Of a stretch of DNA of 64,000 nucleotides, positions 42,762-52,498 are shown piece by piece. The translations under genes were made by a program, and so were the position numbers. Source of the stretch: Deltaproteobacteria bacterium (GTDB lineage: Bacteria; SZUA-79; Acidulodesulfobacterales; Acidulodesulfobacteraceae); assembly GCA_023489335.1 (NCBI GenBank), contig JAMDCP010000018.1, forward strand, positions 108,601-172,600. Reading direction: 5' to 3'. Position 1 is the stretch's first letter, and every line of letters starts with the position of its first letter. The notes under the pieces were generated by a model. That model worked only from the letters and a program-made list of their open reading frames with translations. It searched no databases and had not been told where the DNA came from.

Positions 42762-45182
42762 ATGAATATGAAGGATGTAGTAAAGGCGGAAGAAAAAAAA
42801 ATGGAAGAAAGAAGGGTATCAAAAGGCGTAATCAGGAGAAGGGCAAGCAAGGTTGAGGAAGCTGAAATTACAGTTTCCCCTGCCGCACCGACAATTTCCG
42901 CAGAACCTTCGGTTTCCGCTGAAAAGGTTTCGCAGGAAGCGTCCAAAGCCGCGTTGCAAACAGAAAAAGCCGTTAAACCTGAGACTGCCAAGGAACCCGC
43001 AGCCATGTCTGCGGCGGATAAAAGTCCGGTTTCGAAACAGGATTTAAAAAAACAAAAGCCTGCCAAAGATAATGTTGCCGCGTTTAAAAAGGGTAATGAA
43101 AAAAAAGAACCCAAAACGCGCGCAGTCGGCGCAGGCGATGTATTAAGCGTGGTAAAGACTTTAGATATAGATAAGGTAAAACATATAGCCGAAGAAAGCT
43201 TAGAAAATCCGGTATCCCAAAAAAAAATAGGAAAAAAAGACGAATTTAAGAAAGTATCCCCTATAAAGTATAACAAAAACGAAAAATTCGTGGATACATC
43301 CGAAGAGAGTGAATATTTTGCCCGCAGAAGGCATAAAAAAAGGTTTAAGTCGAATAGAGGGGTGGGGCAGGTTTCGCAATTACAGCAGGTTATACCCGAA
43401 AAAAGAGCTTCCAAAAAGGTAATCAAGATAAATACAGGTATAACCGTTAACGATTTATCACAGGCAATGGGGGTTAAGGCATCGGAGGTTATTAGAAAAT
43501 TAATGGATGTCGGTATTATAACCACTATAAATCAAGCAATCGATATCGATGCGGCATCGCTTATTGCCACGGAATACGGCTATACTGTGGAAAATGTCAG
43601 CTTTAATGAGGCCTTTGCGTTGGAAGAGTCGCCGGATTCTCCCGAATCCCTTATGCATAGAGCTCCCGTTGTTACGGTTATGGGGCATGTCGATCATGGT
43701 AAAACCTCTTTGCTCGATGCTATCAGAAAAACAAATGTGACATCGAACGAAGCGGGAGGGATAACCCAGCATATAGGCGCTTATAGCGTTAAAGTCGATG
43801 ACTCTATGGTAACATTTTTAGATACCCCCGGTCACGAGGCCTTTACGGAGATGAGGGCAAGGGGGGCAAGCATCACCGACATAGTTGTCCTTGTCGTTGC
43901 CGCCGATGACGGCGTTATGCCCCAAACCGTGGAAGCGATTAATCATGCAAAGGCGGCAAATGTTCCTATAATAGTTGCAATTAACAAAATAGACAAGCCC
44001 GGCGCAAATCCAGCTAAAATAAAAAATAGCCTGATGGAATTCGGTCTTGTTTCGGAAGACCTGGGCGGAAACACCCTCTATGCTAATGTTTCTGCCAAAA
44101 CAGGAGAGGGGTTAAAGGAACTTCTTGAACTTATAATACTTCAGTCCGAAATTTTAGAATTAAAGGCAAATCCCGATAAACTGGCAAGAGGGACGGTAAT
44201 CGAGGCAAAGCTCGACAAAGGGAGAGGACCCGTTGCCACCGTTTTGATACAGAGCGGGACTTTGCATGCGAATGATAGCGCCGTATGCGGCCTATATTAT
44301 GTTAAGGTCAGGGCTATGGTAGATTACAAAGGGGCTAAGATTGAACAAGCAGGGCCGTCAACGCCTGTCGAGCTGTTTGGTCTTGAGGGGGTTCCCTCTC
44401 CCGGCGACAATTTTATCGCGTTAAAGGATGAAAAAGAGGCTAAGAGGATTAGTTTAGAAAGACAGTTAAAATATAGGGAGGTTGAATTAACTTCTACTGC
44501 CAAAACGACACTGGAAGGACTCTATTCAAAGATAAAATCGGGGGGCATCAAAGAATTAAGATTGATTGTGAAAACGGATGTTTCCGGTTCGATGGAGGCA
44601 TTAATTCAATCTTTCAATAAGCTTTCGACCCCTAAAGTTAAAGTCAATGTTATCCATAGCGGCGCATCGGCAATTACCGAAAGCGATGTTATGCTTGCAA
44701 AAGCGACAAACTCGATAATAATAGCATTTAACGTTCGCCCCGAGCCAAAAGCATTGATTTTAAGCGAAAATGAAGGCATAGAAATACGCTACTACAATAT
44801 TATTTATGATGCCGTCAAAGATATCAAAGATGCCATGGAAGGCCTTCTTACTCCCGTCGAAAAAGAGAAGATAACCGGCAAAGCCGAGGTAAGGGACGTA
44901 TTTAGCGTTCCGAAAGTGGGGACGGTTGCCGGTTCTTTTGTATTGAGCGGGGTTATTAAAAGGTCTTCTAACGCCAGGCTTTTAAGGGATAATGTGGTAA
45001 TCTATACCGGCCATATAAATTCACTTAAAAGGTTCAAAGAGGATGTTAAGGAGGTTCAGGTAAATTTTGAATGCGGGATACTTCTCGAAAATTTTAACGA
45101 TATTAAGGTTGGAGACATAATAGAAGCTTACGAGATTGAATATATCAAGCAAACTCTTGAGTCTTCTTCCAATGAGTTATAA
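42762..45182 (+). CDS. infB: Translation initiation factor IF-2
   Basis: 806 aa. A long Lys/Ala/Glu-rich low-complexity N-terminus (1-200), then IF2_N ([20 protein letters not shown]), and the GTPase core with G1 [15 protein letters not shown]3 [11 protein letters not shown] and G4 NKIDKPGA, followed by domains II-IV ([29 protein letters not shown]). It brings fMet-tRNA to the 30S subunit. The composition of the N-terminus creates a long spurious open frame on the opposite strand (42572-43525). rbfA follows. Confidence 0.97.
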   Translation: MNMKDVVKAEEKKMEERRVSKGVIRRRASKVEEAEITVSPAAPTISAEPSVSAEKVSQEASKAALQTEKAVKPETAKEPAAMSAADKSPVSKQDLKKQKPAKDNVAAFKKGNEKKEPKTRAVGAGDVLSVVKTLDIDKVKHIAEESLENPVSQKKIGKKDEFKKVSPIKYNKNEKFVDTSEESEYFARRRHKKRFKSNRGVGQVSQLQQVIPEKRASKKVIKINTGITVNDLSQAMGVKASEVIRKLMDVGIITTINQAIDIDAASLIATEYGYTVENVSFNEAFALEESPDSPESLMHRAPVVTVMGHVDHGKTSLLDAIRKTNVTSNEAGGITQHIGAYSVKVDDSMVTFLDTPGHEAFTEMRARGASITDIVVLVVAADDGVMPQTVEAINHAKAANVPIIVAINKIDKPGANPAKIKNSLMEFGLVSEDLGGNTLYANVSAKTGEGLKELLELIILQSEILELKANPDKLARGTVIEAKLDKGRGPVATVLIQSGTLHANDSAVCGLYYVKVRAMVDYKGAKIEQAGPSTPVELFGLEGVPSPGDNFIALKDEKEAKRISLERQLKYREVELTSTAKTTLEGLYSKIKSGGIKELRLIVKTDVSGSMEALIQSFNKLSTPKVKVNVIHSGASAITESDVMLAKATNSIIIAFNVRPEPKALILSENEGIEIRYYNIIYDAVKDIKDAMEGLLTPVEKEKITGKAEVRDVFSVPKVGTVAGSFVLSGVIKRSSNARLLRDNVVIYTGHINSLKRFKEDVKEVQVNFECGILLENFNDIKVGDIIEAYEIEYIKQTLESSSNEL

Positions 45183-45212
45183 TGGTTTATGGTGGAGGAG
45201 GGTGATAAGAAT

Positions 45213-45581
45213 TTGATAGAGAGAAATAAAAGGGTTGGCGAGCTTATTGCCAGGGAAGTATCTCTGGCGCTTGAATTTAAGGTTAATGACAACAGGTTAA
45301 AAAATGTTACGATAATAGGCGCCGAAGCCTCAAAAGATTTAAAATTTTGTAAAATATTTTTTAGCGTCATTGGAACAGAAAAAGAAGTAAATAAAGCTCT
45401 TAGCGGATTTAAGAGTTCCAAAAATTTTATAAAAAAAGAGGTATTTTCCAAGGTGCTCTTAAGGGTTGTTCCAGAAATCACATTCGAGTATTACGGCGGG
45501 TTACAAAAGGCTTTTGAGATTAATCGGATAATAAACGAGCATAATTTGGCAAATGAGAAACCTATGCGGCCTAAAAATTAA
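45213..45581 (+). CDS. rbfA: Ribosome-binding factor A
   Basis: 122 aa. I prefer the TTG at 45213: GGAGGAGGG lies ten bases upstream and the product then begins MIERNKRVGELIAREVSLAL, the normal RbfA start; the ATG at 45189 has no ribosome binding site. Type II KH-like fold with LKNVTIIGAEASKDLKFCKIFF, and LRVVPEITFEYYGGLQKA near the end. RbfA matures the 16S rRNA 5' end and aids cold adaptation. The next gene overlaps or follows immediately. Confidence 0.93.
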   Translation: MIERNKRVGELIAREVSLALEFKVNDNRLKNVTIIGAEASKDLKFCKIFFSVIGTEKEVNKALSGFKSSKNFIKKEVFSKVLLRVVPEITFEYYGGLQKAFEINRIINEHNLANEKPMRPKN

Positions 45582-45612
45582 GTATAATAATAAAAAGAGC
45601 AGGGGAATAAAT

Positions 45613-46278
45613 TTGATTCATGAAATAAAAGAATATTCAAATGTGGATATAATAGACTTAAAAAATTCGACGAATGATATATTTCATATTATAGAGACAT
45701 CTAAAAAGATTCTTATCGCAACCCATGAAAATCCTGAGGGCGACGCTATAAGTTCCGTTATTGCCGCAGCCCTATTTCTTCGTTCGTTAGATAAAGAGGT
45801 GTTTCTTTACAATAAGGATTCTATTCCAAATAACTTGAGATTTTTGCCATGGGCAGAGAAATTTTTAAATGAGTTTCCAAGAGAGCCTATCGATTTGCTT
45901 ATCGTCGTCGATTGCGGAGAGTTTTCCCGTATCGGAGCTAAGTTTGAACAGCTTTCAGGTATAAATAGAATAATTAATATAGACCATCATTTTACTAATA
46001 CGCGCTTTGGGCATTTAAACCTTGTAATACCTGATGCAAGTTCAACGGGGGAGATTCTTTTTTATCTTTTTTTATCTTATGCCGCTTATGAAAATAAAAT
46101 CCCTTATTCTCCTTATGACAGCTTTCTAAATGGAAGATTAAACGAGCCGCTGCCATGCGATTTAGATGAAAGAAATAAAATTTTGTCTAAGATAAACGGC
46201 GAAATTGCATTAGCGTTATACACATCGATATTGACGGATACGGGTTCGTTTAATCTTCCATTTAGAAAGCTGTCATAA
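45613..46278 (+). CDS. nrnA: Bifunctional oligoribonuclease/PAP phosphatase NrnA, N-terminal part (disrupted)
   Basis: DHH-family phosphoesterase. TTG at 45613 follows AGGGG; a longer frame starts at ATG 45553. Motifs present: THENPEGDAISS (motif I), VVDCGEFSRIG (II), NIDHHFTN (III) and ILTDTGSF (IV). Right after GSF the reading enters the inverted copy of its own earlier sequence (46246-46408), reads NLPFRKLS and stops. The native residues that normally follow (about 70-80, ending before the DHHA1 domain) are missing, and the C-terminal part continues at 46377-46712. As written the gene cannot make a full enzyme. It is either a real duplicative inversion or an assembly/amplification artefact. 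Confidence 0.85.
   Translation: MIHEIKEYSNVDIIDLKNSTNDIFHIIETSKKILIATHENPEGDAISSVIAAALFLRSLDKEVFLYNKDSIPNNLRFLPWAEKFLNEFPREPIDLLIVVDCGEFSRIGAKFEQLSGINRIINIDHHFTNTRFGHLNLVIPDASSTGEILFYLFLSYAAYENKIPYSPYDSFLNGRLNEPLPCDLDERNKILSKINGEIALALYTSILTDTGSFNLPFRKLS
45983..46145 (+). repeat. Left arm of perfect 163-bp inverted repeat inside nrnA
   Basis: Native coding sequence of nrnA, from the DHH motif to FLNGRLNE. It recurs as an exact reverse complement at 46246-46408 with no mismatch over 163 bases. The spacer is exactly 100 bp (46146-46245) and reads in-frame as nrnA. Confidence 0.95.
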
Positions 46279-46408
46279 GGAGAATAAGGGATTTTATTTT
46301 CATAAGCGGCATAAGATAAAAAAAGATAAAAAAGAATCTCCCCCGTTGAACTTGCATCAGGTATTACAAGGTTTAAATGCCCAAAGCGCGTATTAGTAAA
46401 ATGATGGT
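46246..46408 (-). repeat. Right arm of perfect 163-bp inverted repeat inside nrnA
   Basis: Exact reverse complement of 45983-46145. It replaces the native nrnA segment between motif IV and the DHHA1 domain. Because it copies coding DNA, the minus strand here again reads as nrnA sequence (SYAAYENKIPYSPYDSF), producing a misleading open frame at 46113-46457. Confidence 0.95.
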
Positions 46409-46712
46409 TGGAACTAAAAAGATGATTAACGATGTTCTTGAGAAGGCCGATGGACACAGGGTGAACGGGTTGTATGAAAATTTTGTCAATTATCCAAGGT
46501 CGATCCAGGGCGTAGAGATAGCAATATTTTTTAGAGAAGTATCCTTTAATGAATACAGGTTAAATTTCAGGTCTAAAAGTTATGCAAATGTTGCAAAAGT
46601 TGCCGAAAGATTTGGCGGCGGCGGACATAAGTTTGCTGCCGGATGCAAAGCCAGCGGTGATTTAAACGAGATTAAAAAAGAGGTATATAAATATTGCGAA
46701 GAGGTTTTGTAA
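46377..46712 (+). CDS. nrnA: NrnA C-terminal DHHA1 part (disrupted gene)
   Basis: 111-codon frame. Its first ~10 codons (to 46408) belong to the inverted copy; true NrnA sequence resumes at GTKKMINDVLEKADGHRVNG and continues with the family blocks FVNYPRSIQGVEIAIFFRE and the DHHA1 signature RFGGGGHKFAAGCKASG. It ends seven bases before truB. The frame needs the N-terminal part at 45613-46278 for activity. A correct assembly would probably join the two with a segment of a few hundred bases in place of the inverted copy. Confidence 0.8.
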   Translation: MPKARISKMMVGTKKMINDVLEKADGHRVNGLYENFVNYPRSIQGVEIAIFFREVSFNEYRLNFRSKSYANVAKVAERFGGGGHKFAAGCKASGDLNEIKKEVYKYCEEVL

Positions 46713-46719
46713 ATAAAGT

Positions 46720-47442
46720 ATGAAAGCAGTTAAAAATAGCGATATTAACGGCATTCTTGTAATAGATAAACCAAAGGATATGACTTCCTTTAAAGTGGAT
46801 TCCCTGATTAAAAAAGAGCTTAATTGCTTAAAGGTCGGTCACGCGGGGACGCTTGACCCTTTTGCAACTGGCGTGCTTCCTGTTCTTATAAACAAAGCGA
46901 CAAGGCTGCAGGATAATCTTATTAATATTCCAAAATCATACGAAGGCGCTTTTAAAATCGGCGTAAGCACAAACACCCTTGATGTTTCGGGTATAGAAGC
47001 CGATAAAAAACAGGTGCCGGTTTCCGAAGTTGCAAATATAGCCGATTATTTAAGCAGGCTAAAAGGAGATTTTACTCAAAAGATTCCGATGTTTAGCGCA
47101 AAAAAGTTTAAGGGTGTGCCTTTATATAAATATGCGAGAAAAAATATCGATATAGGCAGTATATATGGCGATAAAAAGACAGGGGTTGTAAGTATTTATG
47201 ATTTTGAAGTAAAGTCTTACGATAACACTTTCATATATTTTAAATGCAGTGTTTCGAAGGGAACCTATGTGAGAGCCATAGCGCAGGATATAATAGATAG
47301 ATTCAATGTTCCTGCCCATTTGTTTAGCCTCAGAAGAACGAGCGCGGGCGGTTTTGATATTTATGAGGCTTTGCCTTTTGAATCGCTGACAAAGGGCGTA
47401 GATTTTATGATAGAAAATATTGTGCAGTTTCCACAGCCATAG
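46720..47442 (+). CDS. truB: tRNA pseudouridine synthase B
   Basis: 240 aa. Catalytic Asp in VGHAGTLDPFATGVLPV (about residue 48); other family motifs are GILVIDKPKDMTSF, KSYEGAFKIGVSTNTLD, QKIPMFSAKKFKGVPLYKYAR and SKGTYVRAIAQDI. It makes pseudouridine 55 in the T loop of tRNA. It is slightly short (typical 300 aa) because the C-terminal PUA-like extension is absent, as in many bacteria. It lies between nrnA and rpsO, as is common. Confidence 0.96.
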   Translation: MKAVKNSDINGILVIDKPKDMTSFKVDSLIKKELNCLKVGHAGTLDPFATGVLPVLINKATRLQDNLINIPKSYEGAFKIGVSTNTLDVSGIEADKKQVPVSEVANIADYLSRLKGDFTQKIPMFSAKKFKGVPLYKYARKNIDIGSIYGDKKTGVVSIYDFEVKSYDNTFIYFKCSVSKGTYVRAIAQDIIDRFNVPAHLFSLRRTSAGGFDIYEALPFESLTKGVDFMIENIVQFPQP

Positions 47443-47516
47443 GATTAATATTGATGATATGCCTTTAACAAAGTATAATAATATTTAATATATAATATCT
47501 GGAGGGGGTTAATTAA

Positions 47517-47786
47517 ATGCCAATTTCAAAAGACGAAAAAAACACAATAATCGAGAAGTTTAAGACGCACAAAGGGGATTCAGGTTCCGTTGAGGTTCAG
47601 GTTGCGTTGCTCACATATCGCATTAATTTATTATCCGAACATTTTAAAAAATTTGCCAAGGACCATCATTCGAGAAGAGGACTTTTAAAAATGGTTTCGA
47701 GAAGAAGACATTTGCTTGATTATTTAAAAAGTAAAGATGAAGCAAGGTATAAAGCTCTTATAACTTCTCTTGAACTTCGCAAATAA
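47517..47786 (+). CDS. rpsO: 30S ribosomal protein S15
   Basis: 89 aa, the standard length. [20 protein letters not shown], then [20 protein letters not shown] and [20 protein letters not shown] are diagnostic S15 sequences. It binds 16S rRNA in the platform. GGAGGGGG precedes the start. It is followed by pnp, the usual pair. Confidence 0.98.
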   Translation: MPISKDEKNTIIEKFKTHKGDSGSVEVQVALLTYRINLLSEHFKKFAKDHHSRRGLLKMVSRRRHLLDYLKSKDEARYKALITSLELRK

Positions 47787-47880
47787 ATAATATAGATATA
47801 TTTTATAAATAGTAAATTAATTTAATTAAATAATTCAATTTTAACGGTTTTAACGATTTTAGATTTGCAAAGGAGATACG

Positions 47881-49962
47881 ATGGCAAGTTATGATGCGGT
47901 GAGGAGTTTTACGCTTGACGGAAAAAAAATAACTATTGAAACGGGAAGGCTTGCAAAACAGGCTTCCGGCAGTGCTTTAGTTACTATTGGGGATACCAAG
48001 GTCCTTGTTACGACATGTATCGATAAAAATATAAAAGAAGGGGTTGATTTTTTACCTCTGACGGTAAATTATGTGGAAAAATTTTATGCCGCGGGAAAAA
48101 TTCCCGGAGGATTTTTTAAGAGAGAGGCAAGGCCATCCGAAAAGGAGGTTTTAACATCGAGATTTTTAGACAGGCCGATAAGGCCGCTTTTTCCCGATAA
48201 CTATTTTTTTGACACCCAAATAATTGCCACGGTAATATCGATGGACCAGGAAAATGACCCCGATATGGCTGCCATGCTCGGTGTTTCGTTTTCATTGATG
48301 ATTTCCGAATCCCCGTTTAACGGACCCACTGCCGGCGTGAGAGTAGCAAGGGTAAACGGCGCTTTTATTGCAAATCCTACTTATAAAGAACTTGAAAGCA
48401 GCGACACATTTCTTATAATAGCCGGTTCAAAAGATGCCGTGACAATGGTGGAAGGAAGCTTTAACGAGCTTGGCGAGGAGGAACTTCTTTCGGCAATAGA
48501 ATTTGGACATAATAAAATTAAAGAGCTGATAGAATTTCAAAACTCTATCCTTTCGGAAATCAGCGTTAATAAAATAAGCCTAAAACCGATAGAGATTCCT
48601 GATGGGTTATACGAAAAGGTTAAAGAAATTGTCAATGATGACTTGTCGAAAGCCTTGCAAATATCTACAAAACAGGAAAGAAGCGAGAAGGTAGCAAGTC
48701 TTAATTTAAAAGTTATCGAATTGCTTCAAGAATCACACCCGGGGCAAGAAGCCTTGATTAACCATATATTCGAATCTATCCAAAAGGATCTGTTAAGAAG
48801 CAGGGTTCTTAATGAAGGACTGAGGGTTGACGGAAGGGGATTAAGGGATATCAGGCCGATTAGTTGTTCCGTTAATGAGCTTCCTATGGCTCACGGAAGC
48901 GCCGTTTTTACAAGAGGAGAGACACAGGCGCTTGTTGTTGCAACCCTTGGCACAAAATTTGACGAACAGATTGTCGATGCGCCTGAAAAAGAGTCCGTTA
49001 AAAGATTTATGCTTCATTATAATTTCCCTCCGTTCTCCGTCGGCGAGGTTTCGCCTTTAAGGTCGCCTGGCAGAAGGGAGATAGGTCACGGTTCTCTGGG
49101 GGAAAAGGCTTTAAGATATATTATACCTTCTTTCGAGGAATTTCCTTATACCATAAGGGTTGTGTCCGAGATACTTGAATCTAACGGTTCTTCTTCCCAG
49201 GCTACGATTTGCGGAGGAACTTTATCTTTAATGGACGCAGGCGTTCCGATAAAGGCTCCCGTTGCAGGGATTGCCATGGGGCTTATAAAAGAAGGGGATA
49301 AAGTTGCGATTCTTTCCGATATTTTGGGGGACGAAGACCATCTTGGAGATATGGATTTTAAAGTGGCAGGTACAGAAAACGGGGTTACGGCGCTTCAAAT
49401 GGATATTAAAATTTCGGGCGTTACGAAAGAGGTTTTAAGGCATGCGCTTTTACAGGCCAAAGAAGGCCGTTTACATATACTAAATATTATGCTAAAGACA
49501 ATCTCCGCGCCAAAAAAAGAGCTGGCGCAAAATGCTCCCAGAATCGTTACAATAGTGGTTAAACCGGAAAAGGTAAGGGAGGTCATCGGCCAGGGCGGAA
49601 AGGTTATTAAAGGAATAATCGAAAAAACGGGCGCGCGTGTCGATATCGAAGATTCAGGAAAGGTTACGATTTCTTCGGCAAACAGGGATGCGTTGGATCT
49701 TGCAATAGGAATGGTTAACGATATAGTGCAAGAGGCGGAGATTGGCAAAATTTATTATGGCAAGGTTAGAAAAATAATGGATTTTGGAGCTTTTGTGGAG
49801 ATATTTCCCGGAACGGACGGGCTTGTCCATATCTCTCAAATCGATGTCAAAAGGGTCGAAAAGGTGACGGATGTTTTAAGAGAGGGGGAAGAAATAAAAG
49901 TAAAGGTTATAGACATAGATAAAACTGGAAAAATAAAACTTTCCAGAAAAGAAACTTTATGA
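47881..49962 (+). CDS. pnp: Polyribonucleotide nucleotidyltransferase (PNPase)
   Basis: 693 aa. Two RNase PH-like domains (1-~210 and ~310-540; GGFFKREARPSEKEVLTSRF and YNFPPFSVGEVSPLRSPGRR), a helical linker, a KH domain (VIGQGGKVIKGIIEKTGARV) and a C-terminal S1 domain (GKVRKIMDFGAFVEIFPGTDG). It degrades RNA 3'-5' using phosphate. GGAG lies five bases before the ATG. The stop overlaps the M16 peptidase start (4 bp, ATGA). Confidence 0.97.
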   Translation: MASYDAVRSFTLDGKKITIETGRLAKQASGSALVTIGDTKVLVTTCIDKNIKEGVDFLPLTVNYVEKFYAAGKIPGGFFKREARPSEKEVLTSRFLDRPIRPLFPDNYFFDTQIIATVISMDQENDPDMAAMLGVSFSLMISESPFNGPTAGVRVARVNGAFIANPTYKELESSDTFLIIAGSKDAVTMVEGSFNELGEEELLSAIEFGHNKIKELIEFQNSILSEISVNKISLKPIEIPDGLYEKVKEIVNDDLSKALQISTKQERSEKVASLNLKVIELLQESHPGQEALINHIFESIQKDLLRSRVLNEGLRVDGRGLRDIRPISCSVNELPMAHGSAVFTRGETQALVVATLGTKFDEQIVDAPEKESVKRFMLHYNFPPFSVGEVSPLRSPGRREIGHGSLGEKALRYIIPSFEEFPYTIRVVSEILESNGSSSQATICGGTLSLMDAGVPIKAPVAGIAMGLIKEGDKVAILSDILGDEDHLGDMDFKVAGTENGVTALQMDIKISGVTKEVLRHALLQAKEGRLHILNIMLKTISAPKKELAQNAPRIVTIVVKPEKVREVIGQGGKVIKGIIEKTGARVDIEDSGKVTISSANRDALDLAIGMVNDIVQEAEIGKIYYGKVRKIMDFGAFVEIFPGTDGLVHISQIDVKRVEKVTDVLREGEEIKVKVIDIDKTGKIKLSRKETL

Positions 49963-51200
49963 GAAACTTTCAAAAAGAAGAATTAAAATCGGGCATTACG
50001 CTGATAACCGAAAAAAAATCGTATTTTAATTCCGTTAGCATAGGATTGTGGGTTAAAACAGGCAGCGCTTATGAGCCTGCAAATTTAAACGGAATATCGC
50101 ATTTTATAGAACATTTGCTTTTTAAGGGGACTAAAACCAGAACATATAAAGACATAAATAAAGAGATTGACTTGATGGGCGGGGCTTTAAATGCCTTTAC
50201 CGGAACCGAGCTCACCTGTTTATATACCCGCGTTCTTTCGGAAAATTATGATAATGCAATTAGTCTTTTAATAGACCTCATGTTTAATTCATTATTTCCG
50301 CCCGATGAAGTAAATAAAGAAAAGGGGGTAATTTTGCAAGAAATATCCGGCGTTCAGGATGACCCCTTTGATTATTCTATGGAGCTTTTCCATAAAAATT
50401 TTTATGGAAATTCTTCCTTTGCCTATCCGATACTCGGAACCGAGGAAACCGTCAACAATCTCGACCGAAAAAAAATATTAGACTACTTTTATTTAAATTA
50501 CAACCCTCGAAATGTGGTAATTTCAGTTGCCGGAAATTTTGACCATGGAGAAATCGTTAAGTGCATAGACAGGTACATGGACGCCGCCTCGGTAAACGGA
50601 GGTAAAAGTATTTTACCTGATAAGCCTGGAACGAATAAGAAGTACGGCGAATTTTTTCAGGAAAAGAATTTGGAGCAGACCCATTTTATTATCGGTCTAG
50701 ATGGGATAAAAAAAACAGATGAAAATTATTACGCATTAGAAGTTTTAAATACTTTATTAGGGGGTTCAGTTAGTTCGAGGCTGTTTCAAGAGGTAAGAGA
50801 AAATAAAGGGCTTGCCTACTCTATTTATTCAAATGCCGCATTTCATAAATTTGATGGATATGTCTATATATATGCCGGCGTTTCTCCAAAAAAGTTTGAA
50901 CTTTCTAAAAACCTGATTTTTGATATAATAGATAGTCTGGCACAGGATAATATATCCGACGAAGAGATTTTAAATGCAAAAAGGCATATTTCCGACAGCT
51001 TTTTATTGGGAATGGAATCGACAAGCTATATAATGAATAATAATGCGATAAATGAAATTTATCATAACAGATACATTTCTAAAACACAGATTTTAAAAAA
51101 GATAGATTCTGTCGATAGGCAGGCTATAAGAAGAGTTGCAAAACAGCTATTTTCCGCCAAAGCGAACAGGAATATTTCCGTTCTCGGCAGGGTTGAATAA
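49959..51200 (+). CDS. M16-family zinc peptidase
   Basis: 413 aa, pitrilysin/processing-peptidase family. The zinc motif is inverted, as expected: HFIEHLLFKGT, with H48, E51 and H52, plus the distal Glu in EKGVILQEISGVQDD. The C-terminal half is the non-catalytic M16 domain (NTLLGGSVSSRLFQEVRENK, GLAYSIYSNAAF). This gene commonly follows pnp. The ATG overlaps the pnp stop, so it is translationally coupled. The substrate is unknown. Confidence 0.93.
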   Translation: MRNFQKEELKSGITLITEKKSYFNSVSIGLWVKTGSAYEPANLNGISHFIEHLLFKGTKTRTYKDINKEIDLMGGALNAFTGTELTCLYTRVLSENYDNAISLLIDLMFNSLFPPDEVNKEKGVILQEISGVQDDPFDYSMELFHKNFYGNSSFAYPILGTEETVNNLDRKKILDYFYLNYNPRNVVISVAGNFDHGEIVKCIDRYMDAASVNGGKSILPDKPGTNKKYGEFFQEKNLEQTHFIIGLDGIKKTDENYYALEVLNTLLGGSVSSRLFQEVRENKGLAYSIYSNAAFHKFDGYVYIYAGVSPKKFELSKNLIFDIIDSLAQDNISDEEILNAKRHISDSFLLGMESTSYIMNNNAINEIYHNRYISKTQILKKIDSVDRQAIRRVAKQLFSAKANRNISVLGRVE

Positions 51201-51236
51201 TTTATAATTAATGCACCGCTCGATTATTTATTAATT

Positions 51237-51791
51237 ATGGAAACTGATATTTATTACCCCAAAAGATATGATATTATTTACAGGTCTGGTTATGTTACCG
51301 GCTTTCTGGGCATTCTTTTGTTTGCTTTATCTTACCTTTTTTATAATTGGGCGGTTTTTTCCCTTGGCATTTCGGTTTTTTATCTTGGTTCCTTGATATC
51401 GGGAATGTTTCTTTTAGTATGGAAAAAAGAGGTAAAAATATTTATATTATCATGCATAATTTTAGGGATTATTTTTGCTTTCAGTTATCTTTTGTTTTTT
51501 AAAAATCCCGAGATTTTAATTATATCGATGGGATTTGTTCTTGCCGGATTAGCGGGGCTTTACGGCAAAGAAGCCCATTGCTTCCACTTTATAGAGGGAT
51601 GGATTTTAATGTGGTCGTTTCCATTCCTAATTTTTGCAAATTTATTGCTTTATGGGCTGGGATTGCAAAATAACGGCTCTGTCCATGCAATCTTTTCCGT
51701 AATTTACCTTATTATAATGCTTTTAGCGTTATCTTTTTTAATAAAGAAATTGCGGCAGCCTTTGATGCAGTTTTGCCAAAATCAAGATTAA
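51237..51791 (+). CDS. Polytopic membrane protein of unknown function
   Basis: 184 aa with about six hydrophobic helices. I see no motif beyond GKEAHCFHFIEGWILMWSF and no family I can name. It lies between the M16 peptidase and a TetR regulator and has the same strand and spacing as the efflux genes that follow. A role in membrane homeostasis is possible, without sequence support. Confidence 0.55.
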   Translation: METDIYYPKRYDIIYRSGYVTGFLGILLFALSYLFYNWAVFSLGISVFYLGSLISGMFLLVWKKEVKIFILSCIILGIIFAFSYLLFFKNPEILIISMGFVLAGLAGLYGKEAHCFHFIEGWILMWSFPFLIFANLLLYGLGLQNNGSVHAIFSVIYLIIMLLALSFLIKKLRQPLMQFCQNQD

Positions 51792-51839
51792 AATATTTTT
51801 TTGTTGAATTATGACTTTAAAGTCATTATAATAATAGAC

Positions 51840-52445
51840 ATGGTAGAAAATGTGGATAAATATGAATTAATTTTGCGAGCCTCAAGGAAACTGATAGAAG
51901 AAATCGGGTTTTCGGCTTTGACGATGGATAAGGTTGCCCAAAAAGCCGGAATAGCCAAGGGGACGGTCTATATTTATTTTAAAGATAAAAACGAGCTTCT
52001 GGAGAAAGTGCTCCAGCAGGGATTTGAAAGAATGTTTGAAAGTATCAAGGCAAAAGTGGCCGCGGAAGAAAGTTGCACAGAAAAATTGAGGGTTCTAATT
52101 ACCGAGAATATTAACCATATATACGAAAACAGGTATTTTTTTAAAACTGTTTTTTTGGACGAGGTTAATGTAGTTTTTTTGAAAAAAAAATCTCAGGAAT
52201 CTTTTAATTTAAGAAGGAAAAGGTATTCAGATTTTATCGGCGAAATTATTAAATCTGGAATAGATTTGGGCGATTTCAGGAACGATTTAAACCCTAAAAA
52301 GGCGGGATATATGCTTATCTCTTTAATTAAAACAAATGCCATATATAATTTTCTCGATGATAAATCCGAACTTACCGAAGAAATGATTAAAAAAGATTCC
52401 GAAGAGGTATTCAATCTGTTCTTTCATGGCATAACAGCAAAGTAA
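51840..52445 (+). CDS. TetR-family regulator of the efflux genes
   Basis: 201 aa from ATG 51840 (MVENVDKYELILRASRKL); a TTG at 51801 would add unrelated residues. Helix-turn-helix LTMDKVAQKAGIAKGTVYIY with FKDKNELLEKV. The C-terminal ligand domain is family-typical in length. It directly precedes an RND adaptor and pump, so it most likely represses them and responds to a pump substrate. No palindromic operator was recognised upstream. Confidence 0.9.
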   Translation: MVENVDKYELILRASRKLIEEIGFSALTMDKVAQKAGIAKGTVYIYFKDKNELLEKVLQQGFERMFESIKAKVAAEESCTEKLRVLITENINHIYENRYFFKTVFLDEVNVVFLKKKSQESFNLRRKRYSDFIGEIIKSGIDLGDFRNDLNPKKAGYMLISLIKTNAIYNFLDDKSELTEEMIKKDSEEVFNLFFHGITAK

Positions 52446-52498
52446 GCTAAGTTATAAACTATCCGCTCGCCCGTTTAATAATTTATTTTGGGGGATTA

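Noticed and set aside
42572..43525. Minus-strand 317-codon ORF with hydrophobic stretches
   Set aside because: It lies antisense to the end of nusA and the Lys/Ala-rich start of infB, whose composition keeps the opposite frame open; it has no family-like features.
45983..46408. Invertible phase-variation switch
   Set aside because: The 100-bp spacer between the inverted arms encodes native nrnA sequence in one orientation only, and one arm overwrites needed coding sequence, so flipping would not give a functional alternative; no recombinase is adjacent.
46113..46457. Minus-strand ORF (114 codons) resembling NrnA
   Set aside because: It is only the opposite-strand reading of the inverted copy of nrnA plus the spacer and flank, not an independent gene.
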